A stretch of 29,166 bases of DNA from an uncultured Sphingobium sp. (GCA_946885845.1 CAMPHJ010000023.1:1-29166); one strand, 5' to 3'. Shown: positions 7,401 through 15,594, counted from the first letter of the stretch. Made by a program: numbers and translations. The notes: generated by a model not told the origin, from the sequence alone.

Positions 7401-8746
7401 AGGGACGTCCGCCAGGCAAACCGCAGGGACCCGCGCGCGGCGGGCGGAAACCGGGTGGCGGAGGCGCTCCTGACAGGGCGCGGGGTGGAGCCAAGGCCGC
7501 ACGAGCGCGAAAATCCGAAACGCCCAGATCCAGCTCGAAGCCGCCAGCCAAGTCCTTGGGCACAAAGGTGGCGGCAGTGAAGGCTCCCGCGGCGAAGGCT
7601 CCGGTTGCGAAATCCTCTGCCGCAAAGGGCGTGTCGCTGGATGTTCGCCAGTTTCGCGTGGGCGTGGACGATGACGGTATCCGCCTCGATCGCTGGTTTC
7701 AACGGCACTTGCCGGACATCGGCTTCAACACCGTGTCACGTTGGGCGCGCACGGGCCAGTTGCGGGTCGATGGCGCGCGCGCAGCGCCGGGTGACCGAGT
7801 TGCTGCCGGGCAGAGTATCCGTGTGCCCCCTGCCGAACCCAAGGCGACCGAAACGACCAAGCCGAAACGCGCAAAACCGGAACTGAGCGAGGATCAGACC
7901 ATGTTCGCGCAGAACATGGTGATCCACCGCGACGCGCAGGCAATTGTCCTCAACAAGCCGCCGGGCCTTGCCACCCAGGGTGGGACCAAGACCGACGAGC
8001 ATGTCGACGGACTGCTCGACGCGTTGGAGTTCGAGCTGGAACAGCGGCCCAAATTGGTCCACCGACTGGACAAGGATACGTCCGGCGCGCTTCTGGTCGC
8101 CCGGACGGCGCGGTCGGCGGCCTATTTTGCCAAGGCTTTTTCCAGCCGCACGGCACGCAAGGTTTATTGGGCAATCGTGATCGGCGTGCCGTCGATCAAT
8201 GACGGCATGATAGAATTGCCCATCGCCAAGCAGCCCGGCACCGGCGGGGAAAAAATGCATGTGGATGAGGAGGAGGGGCTTCCATCCCGCACCCGTTATC
8301 GCGTGATCGAACGGGCGGGCAACCGCGCCGCCTGGGTCGAACTGCAACCCCATACCGGTCGCACCCATCAGTTGCGCGTCCATATGGCGGCCATTGGTCA
8401 TCCGATTGTGGGCGACGGCAAATATGGGGGCAAGGAATCTTTCCTGTCCGGCTCGATCAGCCGCAAGATGCACCTTCATGCCAGGCGTATTCGTGTCGAT
8501 CATCCCGATGGCGGGCGAGTGGATGTGCGGGCGGAATTGCCTGAACATTTCGCGGCCAGCCTTGTTTCCCTGGGCTTCGACCTGTCGGCGGGCGACCTGC
8601 CGCTGGACGAGGAAATCGAGCGTAAGCCCACGCGCGAGGATGAAAAGAAGCTGGCCCGCGCCCATGCCAAGCAGGTCCGCAAGGGCCGTCGCGGCGAACG
8701 TCGCTCGCGTGGACCGGGCGAGGGGCGGGATTTGCGCAAGAAATGA
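7397..8746 (+). CDS. rluC: RluC/RluD-family 23S rRNA pseudouridine synthase with basic tails
   Basis: The enzyme isomerises uridines in RNA to pseudouridine. The catalytic motif HRLDKDTSG is intact, with nucleophile Asp at about residue 225. An S4 RNA-binding domain is visible at about 85-145, and the later block HTGRTHQLRVHMA is characteristic of RluA-type enzymes. RluC is the more likely assignment than RluD, but the site modified cannot be read from the sequence. At 449 residues it is longer than the usual 310-330 because of a Lys/Ala/Pro/Gly-rich N-terminal tail of about 80 residues and an Arg/Lys-rich C-terminal tail from about 405. Both tails look disordered and RNA-binding. The gene overlaps its neighbours on both sides by ATGA, so translation is probably coupled. 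Confidence 0.92.
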   Translation: MKGRPPGKPQGPARGGRKPGGGGAPDRARGGAKAARARKSETPRSSSKPPAKSLGTKVAAVKAPAAKAPVAKSSAAKGVSLDVRQFRVGVDDDGIRLDRWFQRHLPDIGFNTVSRWARTGQLRVDGARAAPGDRVAAGQSIRVPPAEPKATETTKPKRAKPELSEDQTMFAQNMVIHRDAQAIVLNKPPGLATQGGTKTDEHVDGLLDALEFELEQRPKLVHRLDKDTSGALLVARTARSAAYFAKAFSSRTARKVYWAIVIGVPSINDGMIELPIAKQPGTGGEKMHVDEEEGLPSRTRYRVIERAGNRAAWVELQPHTGRTHQLRVHMAAIGHPIVGDGKYGGKESFLSGSISRKMHLHARRIRVDHPDGGRVDVRAELPEHFAASLVSLGFDLSAGDLPLDEEIERKPTREDEKKLARAHAKQVRKGRRGERRSRGPGEGRDLRKK

Positions 8747-9402
8747 CCAATCGCCTGGCCGTTTTCGATTGCGACGGCACTTTGGTGGACAGCCAGCACA
8801 GTATTTGCGCCGCGATGACTCGCGCCTTTGAAGGCGAAAAGCTGACCGCGCCTGATCGCGTGAAAATCCTGTCAGTGGTGGGGCTGTCCCTGCCGCTCGC
8901 CATCGCGCGGCTGCTACCCGAAGCGGAGCCGGATTATCATGATCATCTGTCGGAACGTTATAAAAGCGCGTTCCAGCAACTGCGCCGCGAATGCGCGGTA
9001 TCAGAACCGCTCTATCCCGGCATGGCGGAACTGATCCGCGATCTGGATGCCGCCGGTTGGCTGTTGGGAGTTGCGACGGGAAAGTCGGATCGCGGGCTTG
9101 CCCTGTGTCTGGAGCATCATGGCATAAATGCCCATTTCGTGACGCTGCAAACCGCAGACCGGCACCCGTCAAAGCCGCACCCTTCCATGCTGCTGACCGC
9201 CATGGCCGAAGCGGGCGCATCGCCCGAAACCACGGTGATGATTGGGGATACGAGTTTCGACATCGATATGGGCATTGCCGCCGGAACGCGAACGCTGGGC
9301 GTGGGATGGGGCTATCATGATCCTGCGGGACTTGTGGCGGCGGGCGCTAACGGCGTGGCCATGGACAGCAGTGAATTGCACCGCCATATCGTCGGCCAAT
9401 GA
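8743..9402 (+). CDS. HAD-superfamily phosphatase, phosphoglycolate-phosphatase-like
   Basis: The 219-residue protein is a haloacid dehalogenase-type hydrolase with a cap inserted after motif I. Motif I is FDCDGTLVDS, with nucleophile D9 and acid/base D11. Motif II is T112 in VATGKS, motif III is probably K144, and motif IV is GDTSFDID at 168-175. This layout fits the Gph/PgmB group of small-molecule phosphatases; 2-phosphoglycolate is a reasonable but unproven substrate. Alphaproteobacteria often carry this version beside an rluC gene. Start and stop each overlap the neighbours by four bases (ATGA), placing it in the same operon as the pseudouridine synthase and the ATP12 chaperone. Confidence 0.9.
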   Translation: MTNRLAVFDCDGTLVDSQHSICAAMTRAFEGEKLTAPDRVKILSVVGLSLPLAIARLLPEAEPDYHDHLSERYKSAFQQLRRECAVSEPLYPGMAELIRDLDAAGWLLGVATGKSDRGLALCLEHHGINAHFVTLQTADRHPSKPHPSMLLTAMAEAGASPETTVMIGDTSFDIDMGIAAGTRTLGVGWGYHDPAGLVAAGANGVAMDSSELHRHIVGQ

Positions 9403-9677
9403 CTGATATCACTCCTCCTCCGCCCGTTGATCCTGAAAAACTGGCTCGCCAGCGCTATTTCGCGCTTGGCCTGTTTCGCCTTTCCGGTGCGGTCATCGTC
9501 ATGTTCGGGTTCCTCATCCTGATGCAGCGATTTGGCTGGGTTCAGGGCGGGAAAGCCAAGGCGATGGGCGCGATCTTCGTGATGGTCGGCCTGTTCCAGT
9601 TCGTGATCGTGCCTCGCCTGCTGTTGGCTTTGTTCAAGAAGCCCGCGGCGCATCAGGTCGAGGATGAGCATCAGTGA
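9399..9677 (+). CDS. Small two-helix membrane protein of unknown function
   Basis: The 92-residue protein has a Pro-rich N-terminal arm, a charged segment (DPEKLARQRY), and two hydrophobic helices at about 25-44 and 55-78 joined by a short basic loop. It ends in an acidic tail. I do not recognise a named family. It is locked between the HAD phosphatase and the ATP12 gene by four-base overlaps on both sides (ATGA and GTGA), so all three should be made from one message. The position directly before an F1-ATPase assembly chaperone makes a role near the ATP synthase or inner membrane an attractive guess. Nothing in the sequence proves it. Confidence 0.8.
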   Translation: MTDITPPPPVDPEKLARQRYFALGLFRLSGAVIVMFGFLILMQRFGWVQGGKAKAMGAIFVMVGLFQFVIVPRLLLALFKKPAAHQVEDEHQ

Positions 9678-10369
9678 AGCGTTTCTACAAACAAGCCGCC
9701 ATTGCCGAATGCGAAACGGGTTTTGGCATTCACCTTGATGGCCGTCCGGTGCATACGCCCGCGCGCGCGCCGCTGATCCTGCCCAGCGCGAAGCTGGCTG
9801 AGGCGATTGCCAGCGAGTGGCGGGAGCAGGGGGACAGTATCGATCCACGCACCATGCCGTTTACGGGTCTGGCCAACGGTGCGATTGACCAGATCGCCAC
9901 CAATCGTGAAAACTTTGCTGCTGGGATCGCGCGCTACGGTGAAAGCGATCTTCTATGTTACCGGGCGGAGGGACCAAGCGAACTGATTGCTCGCGAAGCA
10001 GCTGCGTGGGACCCGCTGCTAGAATGGGCACAGCGGCGCTATGACGTCACTTTGCGAGTGACCAAGGGCATCGTTCCGGTGGAACAGCCGGTTGAGACGC
10101 TGGGCCGATTGAGCGCGGCGGTTATGGCCTTTGATCCGTTCACCCTGGCGGGACTATCGACGTTGGTCACGCTGTCCGGGTCGTTGATATGCGGGCTGGC
10201 CATCGTGGATGGCGACCATGACGCGGACGTCATTTGGTCAGCGTCCGAAATTGATGAGGTCTGGGAGGTTGAGCAGTGGGGCGAGGACGCGGACGCCGCG
10301 GCCCGCTCCGCGCGGCGCCGGGCTGAGTTCGGAATGGCGTGCACCTTTTGCGATCTGGCGCGCGGCTGA
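9674..10369 (+). CDS. ATP12-family F1-ATPase assembly chaperone
   Basis: The 231-residue product belongs to the ATP12 family. In mitochondria ATP12 holds the F1 alpha subunit until it joins beta, and alphaproteobacteria carry the homologue. Recognisable features are the opening KRFYKQ followed by a phrase on the pattern HLDGRPVHTPAR, the segment EWREQGDSIDPRTMPFTGLA, and YGESDLLCYRAEGP with the following WDPLLEWAQRRY. All are family hallmarks. The length is typical for bacterial members. The initiator is GTG, which overlaps the stop of the preceding membrane-protein gene as GTGA, so the gene is translationally coupled to the operon. It is the last gene of the cluster; a perfect ten-base-pair hairpin follows it. 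Confidence 0.92.
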   Translation: MKRFYKQAAIAECETGFGIHLDGRPVHTPARAPLILPSAKLAEAIASEWREQGDSIDPRTMPFTGLANGAIDQIATNRENFAAGIARYGESDLLCYRAEGPSELIAREAAAWDPLLEWAQRRYDVTLRVTKGIVPVEQPVETLGRLSAAVMAFDPFTLAGLSTLVTLSGSLICGLAIVDGDHDADVIWSASEIDEVWEVEQWGEDADAAARSARRRAEFGMACTFCDLARG

Positions 10370-10380
10370 CGGTCGATTTC

Positions 10381-10407
10381 CGACCGATGGATGCTTGCCA
10401 TCGGTCG
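10381..10407. terminator. Perfect 10-bp hairpin between convergent genes
   Basis: CGACCGATGG (10381-10390) and CCATCGGTCG (10398-10407) form a perfect ten-base-pair stem with a seven-base loop. It lies in the 67-base gap between the end of the ATP12 gene and the end of the facing L,D-transpeptidase gene. It is a likely bidirectional terminator or transcript-end stabiliser, although no clear U-run follows on either strand. Confidence 0.6.
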
Positions 10408-10436
10408 TCCGCATATCTCAGGGGCCGGAGCCTGCT

Positions 10437-11114
10437 TCAGGCAGCGTTTGACGTCAGCTTGTTCGCGTAAAGCAGTCGTCCTTGGCCCAACAGGCCCAGC
10501 AACTGCGGCAGCATGTGCCGCGCAACGGCGAAGCAACCTTCGCTGCGGCCAATCTTTCCCCAGCTGGCGATGTGATTTTCGCTCACATAATCGGCGCCAT
10601 GGATGACGATCGCCCGCATTTCGGCGTTATTGTTCAGTGGGTCGAGTCCCGCCAGCCGCATCGCCTGGCCATGTTGCCCATCGTAAATCATACCGGTTTT
10701 ATACGCTCCGGCGCTACTGGCGAGGGAGTTTGGTTCATTGGAAAAGCTTTGCAGCCAGCCCGAATGCTCCGGGTCGGACCCTCTTCCATGGGACACGAGG
10801 TAGGAACTGGCATGGCCGCCCACCAGATCGACGATATGGAAACGCAGTTCCCGCGACGGCGCGTTGAAATCCGCCAGCGCTACACGGTCCCGTAGTTCGA
10901 ACATATGCTGATGCTGATCCAGCGCCGCCTTGGCGCGCGCCAGCAGTTCGGCATAGGGTTGGTTGGCCAAAGGTCCGCCAGCCCTTGGCCGGGGGCCAGG
11001 GGTCAGGGGTCTGGGCGGCGACGGAGTTACCGGCGTCGCGCGTCCGACGCTGTCGGCAAGAAATGAAAGAGCAAATCCGCTTAAGGCAAGCTTCGTAAAA
11101 CTGCGACGATCCAT
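10437..11114 (-). CDS. Murein L,D-transpeptidase (YkuD_2 type), Tat-exported
   Basis: The product is a periplasmic enzyme of the second YkuD-like family (YkuD_2). Its catalytic stretch contains HGADYVSE and GRSEGCFAV; the cysteine of the latter is the nucleophile and the histidine pair lies just before. Family members are annotated as L,D-transpeptidases that make 3-3 peptidoglycan cross-links or link proteins to murein. From the ATG at 11114 the protein has 225 residues and begins MDRRSFTKLALSG, a good twin-arginine signal, followed by a Pro-rich linker. The frame is open further upstream to a TTG at 11150, but that start would bury the signal. There is no Shine-Dalgarno sequence; a promoter-like pair ends seven bases before the ATG, so the message may be leaderless. 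A second, unrelated-looking L,D-transpeptidase gene lies upstream. Confidence 0.87.
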   Translation of the reverse strand: MDRRSFTKLALSGFALSFLADSVGRATPVTPSPPRPLTPGPRPRAGGPLANQPYAELLARAKAALDQHQHMFELRDRVALADFNAPSRELRFHIVDLVGGHASSYLVSHGRGSDPEHSGWLQSFSNEPNSLASSAGAYKTGMIYDGQHGQAMRLAGLDPLNNNAEMRAIVIHGADYVSENHIASWGKIGRSEGCFAVARHMLPQLLGLLGQGRLLYANKLTSNAA

Positions 11115-11121
11115 GGCATCC

Positions 11122-11150
11122 AATATAGCAATTTTGAAGCGCCGCTCCAA
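11122..11150 (-). promoter_or_regulatory. Candidate promoter of the YkuD_2 gene
   Basis: On the minus strand TTGGAG (11145-11150) and TATATT (11122-11127) are separated by 17 bases. TATATT differs from the consensus -10 at one position, but the -35 matches only in TTG. The -10 ends seven bases before the proposed ATG, so transcription would begin at or next to the start codon. Confidence 0.35.
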
Positions 11151-11164
11151 GAGCAGGGATTAAC

Positions 11165-11197
11165 GGCTGGCCGCCCGCATATGGCAGACGACCAGCC
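11165..11197 (-). terminator. Hairpin after the small lipoprotein gene
   Basis: GGCTGG (11165-11170) pairs with CCAGCC (11192-11197), with further imperfect G-U-containing pairing inside. It sits seven bases past the stop of the minus-strand lipoprotein gene. No U-run follows, so it is a weak terminator candidate. Confidence 0.3.
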
Positions 11198-11203
11198 TTT
11201 GCT

Positions 11204-11494
11204 TCAATTCATGGCGTTGTTGGCGTCTTCAGTGCTGCTGTCCAGCCGCGCGGTCATGCCAGTGGCCGCGGCGTCGTCCTGAATCTGCTGCAGTTCCGAA
11301 ATGGTTGGGGGCGGTGCCGGTTCGGGTGCGGTCATGTTGTTGCTGGGTGGGGGCAGCGGCGCTTCAGGCTCTTCGATGATCACATTTTCAACCGGCGGTT
11401 CGACCATATTGTTGACGACGGGCGCTTCTTCCTTCTCGCCACAGGCGGAGAGGATCAGGGCGCCAGCGAGTGCGGTCAGGGCGATAATGCGCAT
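11204..11494 (-). CDS. Small Pro/Glu-rich lipoprotein
   Basis: The 96-residue product has a short signal peptide ending in the lipobox L-S-A-C, with the lipidated cysteine at 18. The mature part is a low-complexity, acidic and proline-rich sequence (EEPEAPLPPP and PEPAPPPTISE) with repeated Asn-Asn-Met, ending in a short polar region. It is probably a tethered flexible periplasmic protein. I recognise no domain. Its start lies six bases after the stop of the upstream L,D-transpeptidase gene, so the two are almost certainly cotranscribed, which hints at a role at the cell wall. A candidate terminator hairpin follows. An enzyme function is unlikely. Confidence 0.78.
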   Translation of the reverse strand: MRIIALTALAGALILSACGEKEEAPVVNNMVEPPVENVIIEEPEAPLPPPSNNMTAPEPAPPPTISELQQIQDDAAATGMTARLDSSTEDANNAMN

Positions 11495-11500
11495 GATGGG

Positions 11501-12952
11501 TCAGTCCTTTGCTGCAATGGTGTTCGATGGCGCGGCGGTGGGATCAAGCCGACTGCTCGACGCTTCGATCTTTTGGGCGAGCAGCTTGTCCCAGCCATAG
11601 GGATCGGAACGGAAATGCATCGTGCCGTTACCGCTGGCGAAAGCCGTCCAGTAAAGCAGATAGACCGCCACCTCCTGGGGCAATTGCACCCGCTGCGTCT
11701 TGCCGGTGTCGATCATGGTCTGGACCTTGCCGACAAGGTCGGGATTGCCTGCGACCATCAATTCGGCGAGCGACACAGGCTTTTCCAGCCGGATGCAGCC
11801 ATGGCTGGCGAGCCGGTCATAGCTGGCGAATTTGGCGCGGGCAGGCGTGTCGTGCAGGTAGACGGCGAAGGGGTTGTTGAAATCGAACTTCAGGCGACCG
11901 AGCGCGCTGTTCGGCCCGGCGGGCTGGACGATCCGTTCCCCTGTTTCCGGCGTGCCGACGATTTTATAGCCCTGCCGCTTCAACGCTGCGCGTCCCTTGG
12001 GCCACAATTCTTTCTTCGCAATCGATGCAGGCACGTTCCAGGGCGGATTGACGACGATCGAATGGATGCTGGATGTCAGCATGGGTGTTGCGTTATCGGG
12101 GGAGCCGGTGACCGCACGCATCGACGTGATGGGCTGATCGCCTTCAAACATGGTCAGCACGGCGGCGGCGATGTTGACCTGCACACGGTTGACCGGCAGC
12201 TGGCGAGGCATCCAGCGCCACCGTTCCATATTGGCCATGATGGCGGCGATACGGTCATCCACAGGCACGTTCAGTTCGCGCAGCGTGCGCGTGTCCAGAA
12301 CGCCAGTCGGGTTGAGGCCATAGCGGCGCTGGGCGCGCTGAATCACGTCAACCAGCTTTTCACCGGGTTTAACGCTCATATCCTCTATGGCTATACGCTG
12401 GCGGACAGTGTCAGGCGACGATTTGGCCGTCAGCGCGGGCCAGCCACCTTTGTCGCGGATGGCTTCATAAGTGACAAGACCACGGCGCAGGCCGTCATAG
12501 CCCGAATAGGGAGGCGTTAAACCGGCGACCCACTGCGGCACGCGATCTTCGGCCACCGCGCGGGCAAGTCCGGGGCGCGGGTCGAACGGCGCCGGGCGCA
12601 ACGCCCAGACTTCCAGAAAGTCGGCGGTGTTGACCCGCCCGGTGCTCAATGCCTTCGCCCGATCCAGGACGGCAGCGATCAAGGCCTCGCCGCTCAATCG
12701 CTTGCTGGGCCTGCTGCGGGCCATCAGGCCTTCTTTGGTGCCGCCCTTCAACCAGTCGTTCAGCCAATCTTCCTGAGCAGAGGACAGCGGCGGAATTGGA
12801 ACTGCTGGCGCGACCGGGACAGGTGGCGGGACCACCGGCTGAGCGACGGGAGGCAGGGTTGGCGCCACTGCTGGAGGTTGCGCAAACAGAGGCGCACCCG
12901 ACAGGCCCAGAAGGGAAGCGGCGGATAAGCGGATCAAATCGAGACGGTTCAT
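11501..12952 (-). CDS. L,D-transpeptidase, YcbB/LdtD-like
   Basis: The product is a large periplasmic L,D-transpeptidase of the YcbB (LdtD) class, which forms 3-3 cross-links in peptidoglycan. From the ATG at 12952 it has 483 residues. It has an N-terminal signal peptide (MNRLDLIRLSAASLLGLSG), a Pro/Val-rich linker, a helical scaffold region, a peptidoglycan-binding-like segment (about 190-230) and the YkuD catalytic domain. The catalytic motif SHGCIRLE holds the nucleophile Cys at about residue 386, with partner histidines at about 367 and 384. The frame is open to 13042, but the signal peptide argues for 12952. No Shine-Dalgarno sequence precedes this ATG; a weak promoter-like pair (TTGAAC, 16 bases, TATCTG) ends seven bases before it. 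It is followed by a lipoprotein gene, then a second L,D-transpeptidase gene. Confidence 0.92.
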   Translation of the reverse strand: MNRLDLIRLSAASLLGLSGAPLFAQPPAVAPTLPPVAQPVVPPPVPVAPAVPIPPLSSAQEDWLNDWLKGGTKEGLMARSRPSKRLSGEALIAAVLDRAKALSTGRVNTADFLEVWALRPAPFDPRPGLARAVAEDRVPQWVAGLTPPYSGYDGLRRGLVTYEAIRDKGGWPALTAKSSPDTVRQRIAIEDMSVKPGEKLVDVIQRAQRRYGLNPTGVLDTRTLRELNVPVDDRIAAIMANMERWRWMPRQLPVNRVQVNIAAAVLTMFEGDQPITSMRAVTGSPDNATPMLTSSIHSIVVNPPWNVPASIAKKELWPKGRAALKRQGYKIVGTPETGERIVQPAGPNSALGRLKFDFNNPFAVYLHDTPARAKFASYDRLASHGCIRLEKPVSLAELMVAGNPDLVGKVQTMIDTGKTQRVQLPQEVAVYLLYWTAFASGNGTMHFRSDPYGWDKLLAQKIEASSSRLDPTAAPSNTIAAKD

Positions 12953-13063
12953 GCTGGACCAGATAGCGCAAAGCCCCTGTGGTTCAAACTCGCCTTTTTC
13001 TAAAAATATGATCCGCTCCATCGCCATGCGACCTTGTTCCACGCCAGAACGAGCCGGATATCT

Positions 13064-13636
13064 TCAATGCGCCGTCGGCAAAGGCGCGATTACGTCCCGC
13101 CCCGGGCTCATCACTTTCGCTGCGATCAGCCCGGCCGCACCCAAGGCGATGAAGTCACTAAACGTGAGGTAAAGCATATATCCCCAGGGCGCATGATTGA
13201 ATACCGACTGCCCAATATGGACCCAAAACACGGCGGCGGTGGCAAAGAGGATCGCCGTTCGGGCGCGGCTGCCAAAATCGGCGGCGACGAAACGCAGCGC
13301 GAGGGCGATCAAGATGCCGACGACCAGCGCCAGGATAAACCCGCCGATCAAGGCGGCGCTGTCGGTGACGGGAAAGCCGCTGCTATTGTAGAAGACGGTC
13401 GCAATCGGGCCTTTCCCATAGAGGATTGTGCCTTGAGCCGTTGCGGGATCGGGAATGATGTAAACCCCGGTGCCGTTCACAGTGAGCGCCTGAGCCATGG
13501 CGGCCTGCAGGTTTGCGCTCGCCTGTTCATCGGCGCGATGAAAGGCCAGAGCGCTGAGCGGTGTGCCCCAGAATATGAAATAGATGATGAACATGGCGAT
13601 GCCGCCTACGACGCCGCTTGCGACCGTTCTGACCAT
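13064..13636 (-). CDS. Membrane protein of unknown function
   Basis: The 190-residue product has an N-terminal hydrophobic anchor (ASGVVGGIAMFIIYFIFWG). An extracytoplasmic segment of about 70 residues follows, then three or so C-terminal membrane spans around residues 95-175. The layout (one helix, a periplasmic loop, a helical bundle) is clear, but I do not recognise a family. A good ribosome-binding site (AGGAG) precedes the ATG. It lies between hisE and the L,D-transpeptidase gene on the same strand, with 73 bases after hisE and 111 bases before the next start, so it may have its own promoter. No catalytic motif is seen. Confidence 0.78.
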   Translation of the reverse strand: MVRTVASGVVGGIAMFIIYFIFWGTPLSALAFHRADEQASANLQAAMAQALTVNGTGVYIIPDPATAQGTILYGKGPIATVFYNSSGFPVTDSAALIGGFILALVVGILIALALRFVAADFGSRARTAILFATAAVFWVHIGQSVFNHAPWGYMLYLTFSDFIALGAAGLIAAKVMSPGRDVIAPLPTAH

Positions 13637-13709
13637 ATATACTCCTGTCCATGCCGCCTTGAAGGTGAGAGCAGAACGCGGGGAGGGGCATATCTTTCCA
13701 GCGGAGCGG

Positions 13710-14039
13710 TCAGGCGGGTTTGCGCGCTGCCTTTTCCACTATGCCGGACATGCCCTCACGCCGGTCAAGCTCATCCAGGACGGCGTCCAGCGGAATGCCG
13801 AGATCGCCAAGCAGGATCAACAGGTGGAACAGCAGGTCCGCACTTTCGCCGACCAGGTTGTCCCGGTCGTCCGCCATGGCAGCGATGACGGCTTCTACTG
13901 CTTCTTCGCCGACCTTCTGTGCGATCTTGGCGCGGCCACGACCCGTGAGTTTCGCGACATAGGATAAGGCGGGATCGGCGGTCCGCCGCTCATTTATGGT
14001 TTTTTCGAGGTCGAAGAGGGTTGAGCGCATGATATCCAT
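13710..14039 (-). CDS. hisE: Phosphoribosyl-ATP pyrophosphohydrolase
   Basis: HisE removes pyrophosphate from N1-(5-phosphoribosyl)-ATP, the second step of histidine synthesis. The all-alpha NTP-pyrophosphatase fold is evident in the two metal-binding blocks KVGEEAVEAVIAA and ESADLLFHLLILL, whose acidic residues bind magnesium. The product is 109 residues from the ATG at 14039, which has AAGG a few bases upstream; ATG at 14030 and TTG at 14042 are alternatives. It is the last gene of the hisB-hisH-hisA-hisF-hisE series on this strand and follows hisF by 39 bases. It is a stand-alone HisE and not fused to HisI; hisI must lie elsewhere. Confidence 0.96.
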   Translation of the reverse strand: MDIMRSTLFDLEKTINERRTADPALSYVAKLTGRGRAKIAQKVGEEAVEAVIAAMADDRDNLVGESADLLFHLLILLGDLGIPLDAVLDELDRREGMSGIVEKAARKPA

Positions 14040-14078
14040 CAAGCCTTAGGTGGCGGGGGCGTCAACTAAAAGTTGATT

Positions 14079-14843
14079 TTAGCTCTTGCGGACCTGAACA
14101 CCGGCGGCTGCCAGCGCCTGATGCGCTTCCGCTACCGTGTGCTGGCCGAAATGGAAGATCGAGGCGGCAAGGACCGCGCTGGCATGGCCTTCGATTACGC
14201 CTTCGACCAGGTGCTGGAGCGTGCCCACACCGCCGCTGGCAATGACGGGGATCGACACGGCATCGGCGATGGTGCGGGTGAGGGAGAGGTCATAGCCCGC
14301 CTTCGTGCCGTCGCCGTCCATCGACGTGACCAGCAGTTCGCCCGCGCCCAGTTTCGCCAGGCGGATGGCATGTTCAACCGCGTCGATGCCTGTCGGCTTA
14401 CGGCCACCATGGGTGAAGATTTCCCAGCGGCCACTATCCACACGCCGGGCATCTACCGATCCTACGACGCACTGGCTGCCAAAACGGTCGGCGATGTCGG
14501 CGACCACTTCTGGCCGAGTGACGGCGGCGCTGTTTACCGCGACCTTGTCCGCTCCTGCCAGCAGCAGGGCGCGCGCGTCGTCTGGGCTGCGGACGCCGCC
14601 GCCCACGGTCACGGGCATGAAGCAGACTTCCGCCGTGCGACGAACGACATCCAATATGGTCCCGCGCGCTTCATGCGTGGCCGTAATGTCGAGGAAGCAT
14701 AGCTCGTCAGCCCCGGCGGCGTCGTAGACGCGCGCTTGTTCGACAGGGTCGCCTGCATCCCGCAGGTCGACAAAGTTGACGCCTTTGACGACGCGACCAT
14801 TTGCGACGTCCAGGCATGGAATGACGCGCGTGCGGACGGTCAT
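14079..14843 (-). CDS. hisF: Imidazole glycerol phosphate synthase, cyclase subunit
   Basis: HisF is the (beta-alpha)8 subunit that takes ammonia from HisH and converts PRFAR to imidazole glycerol phosphate and AICAR. The N-terminus [17 protein letters not shown] carries the catalytic Asp at 12, and the second catalytic Asp lies in the phrase [12 protein letters not shown]. Phosphate-binding loops (VGGGVRS and IASGG) are present. I chose the ATG at 14843 because the family begins at this point; the frame remains open to 14876, inside hisA. It starts 13 bases after the hisA stop and is surely cotranscribed. Length, 254 residues, is normal. Confidence 0.97.
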   Translation of the reverse strand: MTVRTRVIPCLDVANGRVVKGVNFVDLRDAGDPVEQARVYDAAGADELCFLDITATHEARGTILDVVRRTAEVCFMPVTVGGGVRSPDDARALLLAGADKVAVNSAAVTRPEVVADIADRFGSQCVVGSVDARRVDSGRWEIFTHGGRKPTGIDAVEHAIRLAKLGAGELLVTSMDGDGTKAGYDLSLTRTIADAVSIPVIASGGVGTLQHLVEGVIEGHASAVLAASIFHFGQHTVAEAHQALAAAGVQVRKS

Positions 14844-14856
14844 GGCATCAGGCCCA

Positions 14857-15594
14857 TCACGCTGCCGCCCTCGCAATGGCCAGCGCCGCCTTCAAGTCCA
14901 GCCGCCCGTCATAAAGAGCACGGCCCGTGATCACGCCTTCAATCCCGGCTTCCGTGTGCAGGCTGAGCACGCGAATGTCGGCGATGCCCGCCACCCCGCC
15001 GCTGGCGATGACGGGAATATCGGTGGCGCGGGCGAGGTCGAGCGTCGCATCGATATTGCATCCCTTCAGCAGGCCGTCGCGACCGACGTCGGTGAAAAGC
15101 AGGCTCGCAACGCCCGCATCTTCAAAGCGGCGGGCAAGGTCAGCAACTGGCATGTCGGACTTTTCCGCCCAGCCGTCTGTCGCGACGAAGCCGTCGCGCG
15201 CATCGACGGCCACGACGATGCCGCCGGGGAAGTCGCGGGCTGCAGCCTTCACGAATTCGGGGTCCTTCAACGCGGCGGTGCCGATGACGATGCGCGACAC
15301 GCCCAGGTCGAACCAGCGTTCCACCGCTTCGCGATTGCGGATGCCGCCGCCCAGTTGAACATGGCCGGGAAATGCCTGGACAATGTTCTCTACGGCATCG
15401 GCGTTGATGGCGCGGCCAGCAAAGCTGCCGTCGAGGTCGACGACATGCAGATGTTGCGCGCCCGCGTCGGCAAAGAGCCGTGCCTGCGCCGCGGGATCAT
15501 CGCCATAGACGGTGGCGCGGTCCATGTCGCCTTCGGCGAGGCGCACGACCTGTCCGGCCTTTAGATCAATGGCGGGGAAAACGATCAGAGACAT
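14857..15594 (-). CDS. hisA: Phosphoribosylformimino-AICAR-P isomerase
   Basis: HisA carries out the Amadori rearrangement of ProFAR to PRFAR, the substrate of the HisH-HisF synthase. The 245-residue (beta-alpha)8 barrel begins [19 protein letters not shown] with catalytic Asp at 10. The second half carries the matching aspartate in FTDVGRDG and the phosphate loop VIASGGV. Repeats of the half-barrel are recognisable (QLGGGIRN and IASGGVAG). The gene lies 145 bases after hisH and directly before hisF. Those 145 bases are unusually long for this cluster and may hold a second promoter. Confidence 0.97.
   Translation of the reverse strand: MSLIVFPAIDLKAGQVVRLAEGDMDRATVYGDDPAAQARLFADAGAQHLHVVDLDGSFAGRAINADAVENIVQAFPGHVQLGGGIRNREAVERWFDLGVSRIVIGTAALKDPEFVKAAARDFPGGIVVAVDARDGFVATDGWAEKSDMPVADLARRFEDAGVASLLFTDVGRDGLLKGCNIDATLDLARATDIPVIASGGVAGIADIRVLSLHTEAGIEGVITGRALYDGRLDLKAALAIARAAA

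Noticed and set aside
7736..9220. Long open frame on the minus strand opposite the pseudouridine synthase and HAD genes
   Set aside because: The plus-strand genes have complete catalytic motifs and coupled starts; the antisense frame shows no domain and is expected in high-GC DNA.
11573..12520. Plus-strand frame opposite the YcbB-like L,D-transpeptidase
   Set aside because: The minus strand carries the SHGCIRLE active site and signal peptide; the plus frame shows no motif.
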